Assembly: GCA_963776465.1 (NCBI GenBank)
Contig: CAVZMV010000001.1
Coordinates: 124,001-188,000, forward strand
Length of the DNA stretch: 64,000 bases
Source of the DNA: DASRHK01 sp963776465
GTDB taxonomy: Bacteria > Pseudomonadota > Gammaproteobacteria > Nevskiales > Nevskiaceae
Reading direction: 5' to 3'
Under the pieces are notes generated by a model that was not told the origin of the DNA, did not search any database, and was given only the letters and a program-made list of their open reading frames with translations. Positions 28,252-37,178 of the stretch are shown here, piece by piece (the first letter of the stretch is position 1; each line of letters opens with the position of its first letter). The translations under genes were made by a program, and so were the position numbers.

Positions 28252-30243
28252 TCACCCCATCCCCACTGTCTTCGCCGCCGTGCGGAACAGCGCCGCACCT
28301 TGCTCGTCGAAGCGGAACGCGTCGAGGAACTCGGCGATGCCGTACTGCGGATGCGTTCTCCGGATCGCAGCGGCGTAGTTGCGTGCCTCGTCCAGCGACC
28401 CCGCGAGCGCGAGGCAGAAGGCGGCGATGGCGTGGATGTGCGCGTGCGCGTTCGGACGCGACGCGCCCTTGACCGCCCAGGCAGCAGACTCCTCGTATAG
28501 CCCCTGGCGCGCCAGCGCGATGGCGCGCGATCCGAGCATGCCGAACAGCAATGGGTCGAAGGGACTCAAGTTGCGCGAGTAATCGGATGACGTGATCGCC
28601 GCGGACGGATCGCCGGCCTGCGCCTGCACGAAGGCGAGCGTGTAATGCGCCAGCGCAAAGTTGGGCGACAGGTCGATCGAATGCTCGAGCTCCACGATGG
28701 CCTGCGCGTTGTTGCCGCGCAGCCAGAGCGCGCGGCCCATGGCCCAGTGCGCAGCCGGGTCGCGGTCGTCGACCATCAGGCTCTGCCCCGCCGTCTCGAA
28801 CGCGCGATCGATTTCCGGGGCGCGCTTGCCCCAGCCGAGGAACGCATTCTGGAAGTGCGTGAACGACAGGCCCGCGTGCGCGCGCGCGAAGGTCGGATCC
28901 AGGCGCACGGCCGTCTCGAAGAAGTGCCTGGCGCGCTCGTTGTCGTCGCGGGTGAAGCGGTACATGTGCCAGAGGCCGCGGTGATGCGCCTCCCACGCGT
29001 CGAGCGAGCTCGGCGGGCGCAGGATGGCGCGGTTGCGCTCGATCGTCTCGATCTCGGCGGCGATCGACGCGACGATCCTGTTGCCGATCTCCTCGAGCAC
29101 CAGGAAGGCGTCGTCGAACTTGTGGTTGAGCGTCTCGGACCAGACGATCCGCGCGGTGCGCGTCTCGACCAGCTCGACGCCGACGCTGAAGCGCGCGCCC
29201 TGCAGCCGCACCGTGCCGCTCAGCACGTAATCGACGTTGAGCATGCGGCCAGCTTCCTCGGGGCCGATGCGTCGCTCGTGCAGCGCGAAGGCGCTGCCCT
29301 GCGCGATCACGAACATGCTGCGCAGCTTGGCCAGCCGCGTGGTGACGTCGTGCGCCAGCGCGTCGGCAGCACTGCCGCGCACGCCGGGCGCGGCGGACTG
29401 GTCGACGAAGGGCATGACGGCGATGGAAGCGCGACGCGCCGCGGCCGGCGCGGGTTCGTCGACGCCTCTTGCGGTCAGCACCACGCGATCCGCATGCCAC
29501 GCGTTCCGGATCGGGGCGCTGTCCAGGCCTTCGGCCTCGAACATCGCGACGGCCGAGGCCACGTGCTCCTCGCCTTCGCGGACGCGTCCCTGCCGCGACA
29601 GCGTCTTCAGCAGCAGCTCGTGCGCGCGCCGGTCGAACGGCGCGAGCTCGAGCCACTTCTCCAGGTAAGCCTGCGCCTCGTCGTCGGAGAGACTTTGCGA
29701 GAGCTGCTCCAGCAGCGCGGCGTGGCATCCGCGGAACCGGCGCCGCTGCGCGGTGAGCCATCCGGCGAACGCCGGATTGCGGTCGATCTCCAGGCCCTCC
29801 AGGAAATCGCCATCGAACAAGGCGACCAGCGCGCGCTTGCGCTCCACGGACAAGGTCTCGATGCCTTCGCCGATCGCCTTGCCGACCTCGACGGCGTCGA
29901 CGAAGCAGCCCGCAAGGTCGAGCGCGATCGTGTCCTCGCGCGTGAACACGCGCGGGCGATCGGGCTCCTCGATCGCAGTCCTGATCTTGGAAAGGCACCA
30001 GCGCAGCTCGCCGCGCGGATCGTTCGGAACGTCCCACAAGAGCTCGCACAGCTGGCTGCGTCCCAGCGGACGCGGCGCGAGCGCCAGATAGGCAAAGAGC
30101 GCGCGGACCTTGCGCGACGCAGGCATTTTCACGGCGCGGCCTGCCCGTGAAACCTTAAACGGACCAAGCATTTGCACGCGCAAGCTCGATTCCGTTGCAG
30201 GTGCCGCGGACGATTCCACGCCGGCTACCACGCTGTCCTCCAC
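28252..30243 (-). CDS. SARP/BTAD-type transcriptional regulator with TolB-like and TPR domains
   Basis: A 663-residue soluble protein from a GTG start. A winged-helix domain (residues about 20-110, VRALFAYLALAPRPLGRSQL) and a bacterial transcriptional activator helical domain (about 130-240) form the SARP head. A CadC/TolB-like segment follows (IAVMPFVDQS, VDYVLSGTVRLQGARFSV), then TPR-like repeats to the end. This is a one-component activator layout used by Gram-negatives for stress or virulence genes. The target is unknown. It faces a cupin gene across 71 bases and is coupled to a DUF2817 hydrolase. Confidence 0.82.
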   Translation of the reverse strand: MEDSVVAGVESSAAPATESSLRVQMLGPFKVSRAGRAVKMPASRKVRALFAYLALAPRPLGRSQLCELLWDVPNDPRGELRWCLSKIRTAIEEPDRPRVFTREDTIALDLAGCFVDAVEVGKAIGEGIETLSVERKRALVALFDGDFLEGLEIDRNPAFAGWLTAQRRRFRGCHAALLEQLSQSLSDDEAQAYLEKWLELAPFDRRAHELLLKTLSRQGRVREGEEHVASAVAMFEAEGLDSAPIRNAWHADRVVLTARGVDEPAPAAARRASIAVMPFVDQSAAPGVRGSAADALAHDVTTRLAKLRSMFVIAQGSAFALHERRIGPEEAGRMLNVDYVLSGTVRLQGARFSVGVELVETRTARIVWSETLNHKFDDAFLVLEEIGNRIVASIAAEIETIERNRAILRPPSSLDAWEAHHRGLWHMYRFTRDDNERARHFFETAVRLDPTFARAHAGLSFTHFQNAFLGWGKRAPEIDRAFETAGQSLMVDDRDPAAHWAMGRALWLRGNNAQAIVELEHSIDLSPNFALAHYTLAFVQAQAGDPSAAITSSDYSRNLSPFDPLLFGMLGSRAIALARQGLYEESAAWAVKGASRPNAHAHIHAIAAFCLALAGSLDEARNYAAAIRRTHPQYGIAEFLDAFRFDEQGAALFRTAAKTVGMG

Positions 30244-30314
30244 GCTGGGTCGTTACGGTGCTGTCGTCGGTAACGAAAGTATACGGACCCTCAATAGCCC
30301 CAAGGAGAAAGATC

Positions 30315-30761
30315 ATGCTCAGGAAACTTCCGATCGTCGCCTCGCTGCTCGTGCTCGCCGCCAGCCCGTTCGTCTTCGCCGACGAGCCGGCGCTCGCCCT
30401 CACGTTCAAGGACCCCTCGCTCAAGTGGGGCCCCTGCCCCGACTTCATCCCCAAGGGCTGCGAGATTGCCGTCATCCACGGCGATCCTTCCAAGCCAAAC
30501 GTCGATGTGTTCTTCAAGGTGCCGGGCGGCTTCACCATCCCGAACCACACGCACACGTCCGCCGAGCGCATGGTGCTGGTGTCCGGCACTCTGGACGTGA
30601 CCTACGAGGGACAGGCCTCGACCAGGCTCAAGAAAGGCACCTACGCCTATGGGCCGGCGAAGAAGGCGCACAAGGCGGTCTGCGCCAAGGGCGATCCCTG
30701 CGTGCTGTTCATCGCTTTCGAATCGCCGCTGGACGCGATGCCCGTGGAAGGTGGGAAGTGA
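30315..30761 (+). CDS. Exported cupin-domain protein
   Basis: A 148-residue protein with a Sec signal (MLRKLPIVASLLVLAASPFVFA). Its single cupin barrel has the metal motif PNHTHTSAERMVLVSG and the second motif YGPAKKAHKAV. It should bind a metal or small ligand in the periplasm. The AAGGAG site is nine bases before ATG 30315. Its stop overlaps the next gene start as GTGA, linking it to a methyltransferase. It faces the SARP-type regulator, a plausible controller. Confidence 0.85.
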   Translation: MLRKLPIVASLLVLAASPFVFADEPALALTFKDPSLKWGPCPDFIPKGCEIAVIHGDPSKPNVDVFFKVPGGFTIPNHTHTSAERMVLVSGTLDVTYEGQASTRLKKGTYAYGPAKKAHKAVCAKGDPCVLFIAFESPLDAMPVEGGK

Positions 30762-31576
30762 ACGCACCCGCCCAGCTTGATCTGGCAGCACTCAAAGCGC
30801 GCCAGCAGGGCGCGTGGTCCTCGGGCGACTACGCGGTGGTCGGCACGACGCTGCAGATCGTCGGCGAATCGCTCTGCGAAGCGCTCGACGTGCGCTCGGG
30901 GCAGCGGGTCCTGGACGTCGCGGCCGGCAACGGCAACGTATCGCTGGCCGCGGCGCGCCGCTGGTGCGAGGTCGTCGCCACCGACTACGTGCCGGCGCTG
31001 CTCGATCGCGCGCGCGAGCGCGCTGCAGCGGAACGGCTGCCGATGGAGTTCCGCGAGGCCGACGCCGAGGCACTGCCGTTTGCCGATGCCAGCTTCGACC
31101 ACGTGGTCTCGACGTTCGGCGTGATGTTCGTCGCCGATCACGATCGCGCGGCGGCAGAGCTGATCCGCGTGTGCCGGCCAGGCGGCAAGATCGGCATGGC
31201 GAACTGGACGCCCGACGGCTTCATCGGCCAGCTGTTCAAGACCATCGGCAAGCACGTGCCGCCGCCAGCGGGCGCGAAGTCACCCGCGCTCTGGGGCACG
31301 CGGGCGCGGCTCGACGAAATGTTCGGCGCGCACGTGGCCTCGATCAAGGCGGCGGAACGCCACTTCGTGTTCCGTTACCGCTCGCCCGAGCATTGGCTCG
31401 AAGTGTTCAAGACCTTCTACGGTCCGACGCTCAAGGCGTTCGGCGCGCTGCCGCCGGACGGTCAGAAGGCGCTCGAGCGCGACCTGCTGTCGCTGATCGA
31501 CCAGTTCAACCGCTCGGGGGACCGCACGATGGTGGTGCCGAGCGAGTACCTGGAGGTGGTGATCACGCGCAACTGA
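30758..31576 (+). CDS. Class I SAM-dependent methyltransferase
   Basis: A 272-residue protein from GTG 30758, which overlaps the cupin stop (GTGA). SAM-binding motif I is VLDVAAGNGNVSLAA, and ALPFADASFDHVVSTFGVMF is the Methyltransf_11 strand. The C-terminal half resembles UbiE/COQ5-like enzymes that act on small molecules. The substrate is unknown. A REP element follows one stop-codon length downstream. Confidence 0.88.
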   Translation: MNAPAQLDLAALKARQQGAWSSGDYAVVGTTLQIVGESLCEALDVRSGQRVLDVAAGNGNVSLAAARRWCEVVATDYVPALLDRARERAAAERLPMEFREADAEALPFADASFDHVVSTFGVMFVADHDRAAAELIRVCRPGGKIGMANWTPDGFIGQLFKTIGKHVPPPAGAKSPALWGTRARLDEMFGAHVASIKAAERHFVFRYRSPEHWLEVFKTFYGPTLKAFGALPPDGQKALERDLLSLIDQFNRSGDRTMVVPSEYLEVVITRN

Positions 31577-31581
31577 AAATT

Positions 31582-31607
31582 GGTCGGGGCCAACGGCCCC
31601 TCCTACA
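31582..31607 (-). repeat. REP element of the TGTAGGAG family
   Basis: On the minus strand it reads TGTAGGAGGGGCCGTTGG followed by CCCCGACC, with a GGGGCC-AAC-GGCCCC stem. This type of 25-base repeat is common between genes of Pseudomonas and Xanthomonadales relatives and also occurs at 37174-37227. Confidence 0.85.
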
Positions 31608-31619
31608 ATGCTCCTCCAC

Positions 31620-31640
31620 GTAGGGCGCGCCATGCGCGCC
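31620..31640 (+). repeat. GTAG-headed palindrome upstream of cysK
   Basis: GTAG followed by a perfect GGCGCGC-CAT-GCGCGCC hairpin, 21 bases in all. It is base-for-base identical to the element at 38310-38330. It ends three bases before the AAGGAG ribosome site of cysK, so it may alter cysK translation or 5' RNA stability. Confidence 0.85.
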
Positions 31641-31655
31641 GCAAAGGAGAAGCGC

Positions 31656-32705
31656 ATGGCCCGATTCGACAGCATCCTCGGCACCGTCGGCAACACGCCC
31701 GTCGTCCGCATCAACCGGCTTGCGCCGGCGGGCGTGAATCTTTACGCCAAGATCGAGGCCTTCAATCCGCTCGGATCGGTCAAGGATCGCCTCGCGCTCG
31801 GCGTCATCGAGGCCGCGGAGAAGGCCGGGCAGCTCAAGCCCGGACAGACGGTGATCGAGGCCACCAGCGGCAACACCGGTATCGGCCTCGCCATGGTCTG
31901 CGCGGCGAAAGGTTATCCGCTGGTGGTGACGATGGCCGAGCAGTTCAGCGTCGAGCGGCGGCGGCTGATGCGCTTCCTCGGCGCCAAGGTCGTGCTGACG
32001 CCGCAGGCGCTGCGCGGCTACGGCATGGTCGTGAAGGCCTTCGAGCTCGCCAAGCAGCATGGCTGGTTCCTGACGCGGCAGTTCGAGAACGAGGCCAACC
32101 CGGACATCCATACGCGCACGACCGCGCGCGAGATCATCGCCGACTTCAAGGGCGAGAAGCTCGATTACTGGGTGACGGGCTACGGCACCGGCGGCACGCT
32201 CAAGGGCGTGGCGCGCGTGCTGGCCAAGGAGATGCCGGACACCAAGATCGTGGTCTGCGAGCCCGCCGATGCGCAGCTGCTCGGCAGCGGTATCGAGCAG
32301 GCGCGTCACGCGGACGGCTCGGCGTCCGCGCCGCATCCGTCGTTCAAGCCGCATCCGATGCAGGGCTGGACGCCGGACTTCATCCCGAAGCTGACCGCCG
32401 ACGCGATCAAGGAGAACCGCATCGACCGGATCCTGGCGATCCCCGGCCCCGAGGCGATCAAGTACTCGCAGGAGCTGGCGCGCAAGGAAGGCATCTTCGT
32501 CGGCATCACCGCCGGCGCGACCTTCGCCGGCGCGCTGCGCGTCGCTGCCGAAGCGCCCAAGGGCGCGAGCATCCTGTGCATGCTGCCGGACACCGGCGAG
32601 CGCTACCTGTCGACGCCGCTGTTCGCCGACGTGCCCTCGGACATGACGCCCGAGGAGATCGAGATCTCGCGCTCGACGCCGGCCGCGCAGTTCCCCGCCG
32701 CGTGA
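31656..32705 (+). CDS. cysK: Cysteine synthase A (O-acetylserine sulfhydrylase)
   Basis: A 349-residue fold-type II PLP enzyme making cysteine from O-acetylserine and sulfide. The PLP lysine is K43 in NPLGSVKDRLA. The substrate loop EATSGNTGIGLA and the phosphate loop TGYGTGGTLKG are intact. It is about 30 residues longer than E. coli CysK. The start follows AAGGAG with seven bases of spacing. The sulfite-forming gene cysH is present at 54930, so cysteine synthesis is represented twice in the window, though not as one operon. Confidence 0.9.
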   Translation: MARFDSILGTVGNTPVVRINRLAPAGVNLYAKIEAFNPLGSVKDRLALGVIEAAEKAGQLKPGQTVIEATSGNTGIGLAMVCAAKGYPLVVTMAEQFSVERRRLMRFLGAKVVLTPQALRGYGMVVKAFELAKQHGWFLTRQFENEANPDIHTRTTAREIIADFKGEKLDYWVTGYGTGGTLKGVARVLAKEMPDTKIVVCEPADAQLLGSGIEQARHADGSASAPHPSFKPHPMQGWTPDFIPKLTADAIKENRIDRILAIPGPEAIKYSQELARKEGIFVGITAGATFAGALRVAAEAPKGASILCMLPDTGERYLSTPLFADVPSDMTPEEIEISRSTPAAQFPAA

Positions 32706-32709
32706 CGCG

Positions 32710-33144
32710 ATGAAACCTCGCGCGCTGATCTTCATCGCCCTGGGCGTGATCGTCGCGGCGATCCTGCTCGCGCTGCTGCGCCCGCCGGCCGACAGCTCAT
32801 CGCCCCCGCCCGTCATCAGTCAATCGCCGACCGGCCCCGCGGTCCCCATCGCGGAGCCGCAGCTGCCGGAGCCCTTGGCCAACAGCTACGATTTCGTGGT
32901 GAAGGGCGGCGAGCGCGTCGCCGGTCCCCTGACCATGCAGGCGCGCGAAGGCGAAGACGTCTCGATCAAGGTGACGAGCGATCGGGCCGACGAGCTGCAC
33001 GTGCACGGCTACGATCTGCACACGCCGGTGAAGGCCGAGGAACCCGCCGTGCTGTTCTTCAAGGCGACGCACAGCGGACGCTTCGAGGTCGAGCTGCACA
33101 AGGCGGGCCTCCAGCTGGGTGCCCTGGAAGTCCTTCCGAAGTGA
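32710..33144 (+). CDS. Membrane-anchored cupredoxin-like protein
   Basis: A 144-residue protein with one N-terminal membrane helix, a Pro/Ser-rich spacer (residues 25-50) and a small beta-sandwich (VKGGERVAGPLTMQAREGEDVSIKV, LHVHGYDLHTPV, GRFEVELH) like the EfeO/cupredoxin group. The classic Cys copper ligand is absent. HVHGYD may offer His ligands. It starts four bases after cysK and just precedes the FedB-like membrane protein, with which it probably works. Confidence 0.72.
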   Translation: MKPRALIFIALGVIVAAILLALLRPPADSSSPPPVISQSPTGPAVPIAEPQLPEPLANSYDFVVKGGERVAGPLTMQAREGEDVSIKVTSDRADELHVHGYDLHTPVKAEEPAVLFFKATHSGRFEVELHKAGLQLGALEVLPK

Positions 33145-33172
33145 TTCGTGGAAGCGCGGGAAGCGCTTCCCT

Positions 33173-34591
33173 GTGACCTTCCTGGGGCTTTTCGCCCACT
33201 CCTTCGGGCGGCTCTACAACCTTCCGGTCCCGTTCTGGCTTTACGTCTACGGCGCGAGCGCCGCGCTGGCGCTGTCGTTCGTGGTCGTTGCCTACTTCGT
33301 CAGCGTGCCGGCTGCGGCACGCGCATCGCGGGTGCGGGGCGTGACACTCGCACCAAGGCCTCGACTCATCGGCGTGGCGCGTGCGCTCAGCGTCGCTGCT
33401 CTGCTCCTCTGCATCGCCACCGGTCTCTTCGGCACGCGCAATCCCTACAACAACCTGAGCATGACGCTGTTCTGGATCGTGTTCGTGCTGGGCTTCACCT
33501 ATCTCACCGCGCTGGCTGGCGACGTCTACGCGTCGATCAACCCGTGGGCGACGATCACGGCGCGCTTCGGGCAAGGACGCATCCGCTACCCGCAGCGCCT
33601 GGGCTACTGGCCGGCGCTCGCGCTCTACATGGCGTTCATCTGGCTGGAGCTCTTCGGCAACCTGAAGCCGATATCGCTGTCGGTAGCGCTCCTCGCCTAC
33701 ACCGCGATCAACGTCGCCGGCGTCTGGCTCATCGGCCGCGGCGACTGGTTTCGCTACTGCGAGTTCTTCGGCGTGTTCTTCCGCCTGGTGGCGAAGATGG
33801 CGCCGCTGCAGTGGCACGCGGGCGGCATGCGCCTGCGCGCGCCCTTCGTCGGCATCCTCGAGGAGCGCGCGGAGAATCTGAGCCTGGTGGTGTTCGTGCT
33901 CTTCATGCTCTCGTCGACCGCGTTCGACGGGCTGCGCGAGACGGTGCCGTGGGTGAACCTGTTCTGGGTCGAGCTGTTCGAGAAGCTCAAGCCCTGGTTC
34001 GCCGATCCTATGCGGGCCTACGCGCTGCTGCGGCCGCTATATCTCGGCTGGCAGACGGCGACGCTGGTGCTGTCGCCTTTCCTCTACCTTGCGATCTACC
34101 TCGGCTTCATCTGGCTGGCGAAGCAAGCCGCGCGCAGTTCGCCGCACAGGGACGTGCAAGTGCCGCGGGCGCAGGATGCGCAGGAGCGGCCTCTGTCCGT
34201 GCGCGAGCTCGCGTTGCGGTTCGCATTCACGCTGCTGCCCATCGCGCTGGTCTACAACGTCACGCACTACTACACGCTGGTGATGACGCAGGGCGTGAAG
34301 GTCGTGCCGCTGCTGTCGGATCCGCTCGGGCGCGGCTGGAATCTCTTCGGCACCGCGCACTGGCTGCGCATGCCGATCATCCCCGACGCAGCGACCGTGT
34401 GGCACACGCAGGTCGTGCTGATCGTCGCGGGCCACATCGTCAGCGTCTACCTTGCGCACGTGGAGGCGCTGCGCACCTTCCCCACCGCGCGCAAGGCGAC
34501 GCTCAGTCAGCTGCCGATGCTGCTCCTGATGGTGCTGTTCACCACCATCGGCCTGTGGATCATGTCGCAGCCGATCAAGTCCGGCATCTGA
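33173..34591 (+). CDS. FedB-like (fenitrothion-hydrolase family) multi-pass membrane protein
   Basis: A protein of about 472 residues and roughly 11 hydrophobic segments. The opening (AHSFGRLYNLPVPFWLYVYGASAALALSF) and DVYASINPWATI resemble membrane proteins annotated from the FedB subunit of fenitrothion hydrolase. That name reflects one studied pesticide-degrading strain, so the native role is unknown. A GTG at 33119 is an alternative start that overlaps the previous gene. A copy of the 51-base element (HRDVQVPRAQDAQERP) sits in a hydrophilic loop at about residues 323-340. Confidence 0.65.
   Translation: MTFLGLFAHSFGRLYNLPVPFWLYVYGASAALALSFVVVAYFVSVPAAARASRVRGVTLAPRPRLIGVARALSVAALLLCIATGLFGTRNPYNNLSMTLFWIVFVLGFTYLTALAGDVYASINPWATITARFGQGRIRYPQRLGYWPALALYMAFIWLELFGNLKPISLSVALLAYTAINVAGVWLIGRGDWFRYCEFFGVFFRLVAKMAPLQWHAGGMRLRAPFVGILEERAENLSLVVFVLFMLSSTAFDGLRETVPWVNLFWVELFEKLKPWFADPMRAYALLRPLYLGWQTATLVLSPFLYLAIYLGFIWLAKQAARSSPHRDVQVPRAQDAQERPLSVRELALRFAFTLLPIALVYNVTHYYTLVMTQGVKVVPLLSDPLGRGWNLFGTAHWLRMPIIPDAATVWHTQVVLIVAGHIVSVYLAHVEALRTFPTARKATLSQLPMLLLMVLFTTIGLWIMSQPIKSGI
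34141..34191 (+). repeat. 51-base dispersed in-frame element, copy 3
   Basis: Read in frame as HRDVQVPRAQDAQERP within a loop of the FedB-like membrane protein. It has the same sense orientation relative to its gene as copies 1 and 2. Confidence 0.9.
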
Positions 34592-34594
34592 CGA

Positions 34595-35854
34595 TCAAGA
34601 CGGCTTCACGCCGCTCTTCTTCAGAGCTTCCAGCCCCGACAGGTCGAGCGTGCCGGCGAACTCCTTGAGCTCGTCCATGCTGAATCCCTGGCCGTGCAGC
34701 TTCACCGCGAAGCGCTCGCCGATCAGCAGGCCATAGGTACCCGAGCCGGTGCCGGTGTTCCATTCCTCGTGGACCATGCGGCCGTCCTGGCGGTAGACCT
34801 TGTCGTATCCGGTATCGGATTCGCGCTCGCTCTCCTGCACGGCGAATCCGGCAAGCGTGGCGATGCCCTTGGCGCCGCCGAGGTCGGTGATCTCCAGCTC
34901 GAGCGAATGCTCGCCGCTCTCGTCGTGGTAGCGGGCCTTGGTCTCGGCGACCTGCACGCCCATCATCGTGTTGCGCTCCGCCGAGAAGTCGCTGCGCGGC
35001 AGGCCGCCCAGCGTCTCCGGCACGAAACCCTTGAGCTGCTCGGGCTTGAGCGCCTCGACCGTGTCGCCGCCGCCGAACATGGTCCCCATCGCTTCGGCCG
35101 CGGCCTGCTGCTGCGCCTGCGTGTCGCCCGACTTCTGCGCCGCCTCCATCTTCTTTCCGGCCGCTTCCATCTTCTTGGCCCAGGCGTCGAGCTTGCCGGC
35201 CGCGCTGTCGGCGTCGATGGTCACCGAGCCGTCGCCTGAGCTGATCGTGACGTCGCCGCCGCGGGATCCGCCCAGACCGACGAGCGTTCCGGTCACCGCG
35301 CCGAGCACCATGCTCATGACGACGGCGCAGACGACCGTCACGGCCGTGTAGCCAGCCGCTTTCTCGGGCGGGCTGCGCATGGTCACGGGCAGTCCCAGGT
35401 ACAACAGGTAGATCGAGTAGATGCCGCCTGCCAGCGCCAGGATCCAGCCCAGCCACGGCACGATGACCAGTCCGCCGGCGAGCCAGCTCGCGGTCGACGC
35501 GTAGGCGGTGGCCTTCAGCGCCTGCATGCGGTCCTTCTGCCCGCCGAAGCTCGGCGCCAGCGCCTCGACGATCAGCGCGAGCACGTAGACGACGGCGAGC
35601 CCGATCACGTACTGAAAGATCATGCCGGCCAGGCCGGACATGACGCCGACGCGCACCGTGCCCACCATCGGCACGCTGGTGCCGATGACGACGCTCTTCA
35701 GGAATCCGGCGACGGCGGGAATCGCCGCGAGCAGGAGGATGTAGCCCTTGTAGATGCCGCCGACGGTGTCGCTCTCGCCGGCGATCACCGGCCATTCGGT
35801 CTTGGGCGCCAGCGTGACGTTGCGGGCGCGTGCGATCAGTCGCTCGAGGTTCAT
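34595..35854 (-). CDS. Yip1-domain membrane protein with C-terminal soluble domain
   Basis: A 419-residue protein. The first 240 residues contain about five membrane helices in the Yip1 layout (opening NLERLIARARNVTLAPKTEWPVIAGE, then YVIGLAVVYVLALIVEALAPSFGG). After a last helix comes a Gly-rich spacer, an Ala/Lys/Gln helix (KLDAWAKKMEAAGKKMEAAQK), and a mixed alpha/beta domain of about 150 residues with no known name. Yip1 proteins have no set bacterial role. It overlaps nothing and starts six bases after the VOC gene stop. Confidence 0.75.
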   Translation of the reverse strand: MNLERLIARARNVTLAPKTEWPVIAGESDTVGGIYKGYILLLAAIPAVAGFLKSVVIGTSVPMVGTVRVGVMSGLAGMIFQYVIGLAVVYVLALIVEALAPSFGGQKDRMQALKATAYASTASWLAGGLVIVPWLGWILALAGGIYSIYLLYLGLPVTMRSPPEKAAGYTAVTVVCAVVMSMVLGAVTGTLVGLGGSRGGDVTISSGDGSVTIDADSAAGKLDAWAKKMEAAGKKMEAAQKSGDTQAQQQAAAEAMGTMFGGGDTVEALKPEQLKGFVPETLGGLPRSDFSAERNTMMGVQVAETKARYHDESGEHSLELEITDLGGAKGIATLAGFAVQESERESDTGYDKVYRQDGRMVHEEWNTGTGSGTYGLLIGERFAVKLHGQGFSMDELKEFAGTLDLSGLEALKKSGVKPS

Positions 35855-35860
35855 GGCGCG

Positions 35861-36229
35861 TCAGCCCATGTGGAAGAAGTTGAGCTTGTTGCCGTCCAGG
35901 TCGCGGAAGTAGGCGGCGTAGAAGCCGTCGCCGCGCGCGCCGGGCTTGCCTTCGTCGGTTGCGCCGAGGTCGAGGGCCTGCTTGTAGAGCTTGTCGACGT
36001 TCTCCTTGCTCCCCGCCGAGAGACCCACCATGACGCCGTTGCCGATGGTCGCGGCTTTCTTGTCGTAGGGCAGCGTCACGCACAGCATCGGCGTGCCCGG
36101 CTTGTTGCCCCAGGCCACGAAGGTGCCGAAGTCCATCACCCGCTTGGCGCCGACGGCGCCGAGCAGCTTGTCGTAGAAGTCGGCAGCGCGCTTGAAGTCG
36201 TTGGTGCCCAGCGTGACGTATCCGATCAT
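35861..36229 (-). CDS. VOC-superfamily (glyoxalase-like) protein
   Basis: A 122-residue single-chain VOC fold. It opens MIGYVTLGTNDFKRAADFYDKLLG and ends with YFRDLDGNKLNFFHMG. ATG 36229 is preferred to 36235 because AAGGGG is six bases before it. The usual metal ligands are only partly clear, and function (isomerase, dioxygenase or resistance protein) is open. It is divergent from an AEC transporter gene across 52 bases. Confidence 0.85.
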   Translation of the reverse strand: MIGYVTLGTNDFKRAADFYDKLLGAVGAKRVMDFGTFVAWGNKPGTPMLCVTLPYDKKAATIGNGVMVGLSAGSKENVDKLYKQALDLGATDEGKPGARGDGFYAAYFRDLDGNKLNFFHMG

Positions 36230-36281
36230 GGCCATCCCCTTTGGTGGAAAACGTTCGGGATGGGAGTGTACTCTCCCCGCG

Positions 36282-37178
36282 ATGAGCGCTTTCGCCCTCG
36301 TCTGCATCTGCCTGGCCCTGGGCATGCTCGTGGCGCGCTGGACGAAGATGCCTTCCGGCGCGCCGGCGGCGATCAACTTCTGGGTGCTCAACGTCGCGTT
36401 GCCGGCCCTGGTGCTGGTGCAGGTGCCGCGGCTGCAGCTCGACGCGTCGCTGCTGTTCGCGGCGCTGGCTCCCTGGTCGGTGTTCCTCGGCTCGGCGGTG
36501 CTGTTCGCGCTGCTCGGACGTCGTCTCGGCTGGACGGCCGGCACCATCGGCGCGTTGACGCTCACTTGCGGCCTCGGCAACACGGCTTATCTCGGGATTC
36601 CGTTGGTGGAAGCGCTGCGCGGACGCCAGGCGCTCGGCCCCGCGATCATCGCCGACCAGATGGGCAGCTTCCTGGCGCTGTCGACGGTAGGCGTTGCCGC
36701 CGCGGCGTACTACTCGGGCACGACCGCCAAGGCATCCGATCTGGCGCGCCGCGTGCTGCTGTTCCCGTCGTTCGTCGCGCTGGTGGTGGCGGTGCTGGTC
36801 CGCGCCGCCGGAGGCTGGCCGGCGTGGTGCGTCGACGTGCTGTCGCGCATCGGCGATACGCTGACGCCGCTGGCGCTGTTCAGCGTCGGCCTGCAGTTCC
36901 GCTTCGGCGATCTGGCCCACCACGCGCCGCGCGTCGCCGCGGGGCTGTCATGGAAGCTGCTCCTCGCGCCCCTGCTCGTCTGCGCGCTCGGCTGGCTGTT
37001 CCGCGTGCACGGCCTGGTGCTCACCGTCGCGGTGCTGCAGTGCGCGATGGCGCCGATGATCACCGCCGGCATCCTGGCGGAGCAGCACGGATTGAACCCG
37101 CCGCTGGCCAATGCCGTCGTCGGCATCGGCATCCTGCTGTCGCTGGCTACCGTGCCGATCTGGAACGTCCTTCTGTAG
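36282..37178 (+). CDS. AEC-family (auxin-efflux-carrier-like) permease
   Basis: A 298-residue inner-membrane protein with about ten hydrophobic helices in two five-helix halves. Mid-membrane breaks are at NVALPALVL and GNTAYLGIP, the family's conserved turn motifs. It probably exports or imports organic acids. The substrate is unknown. Its TAG stop is provided by the GTAG head of a REP element. Confidence 0.85.
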   Translation: MSAFALVCICLALGMLVARWTKMPSGAPAAINFWVLNVALPALVLVQVPRLQLDASLLFAALAPWSVFLGSAVLFALLGRRLGWTAGTIGALTLTCGLGNTAYLGIPLVEALRGRQALGPAIIADQMGSFLALSTVGVAAAAYYSGTTAKASDLARRVLLFPSFVALVVAVLVRAAGGWPAWCVDVLSRIGDTLTPLALFSVGLQFRFGDLAHHAPRVAAGLSWKLLLAPLLVCALGWLFRVHGLVLTVAVLQCAMAPMITAGILAEQHGLNPPLANAVVGIGILLSLATVPIWNVLL

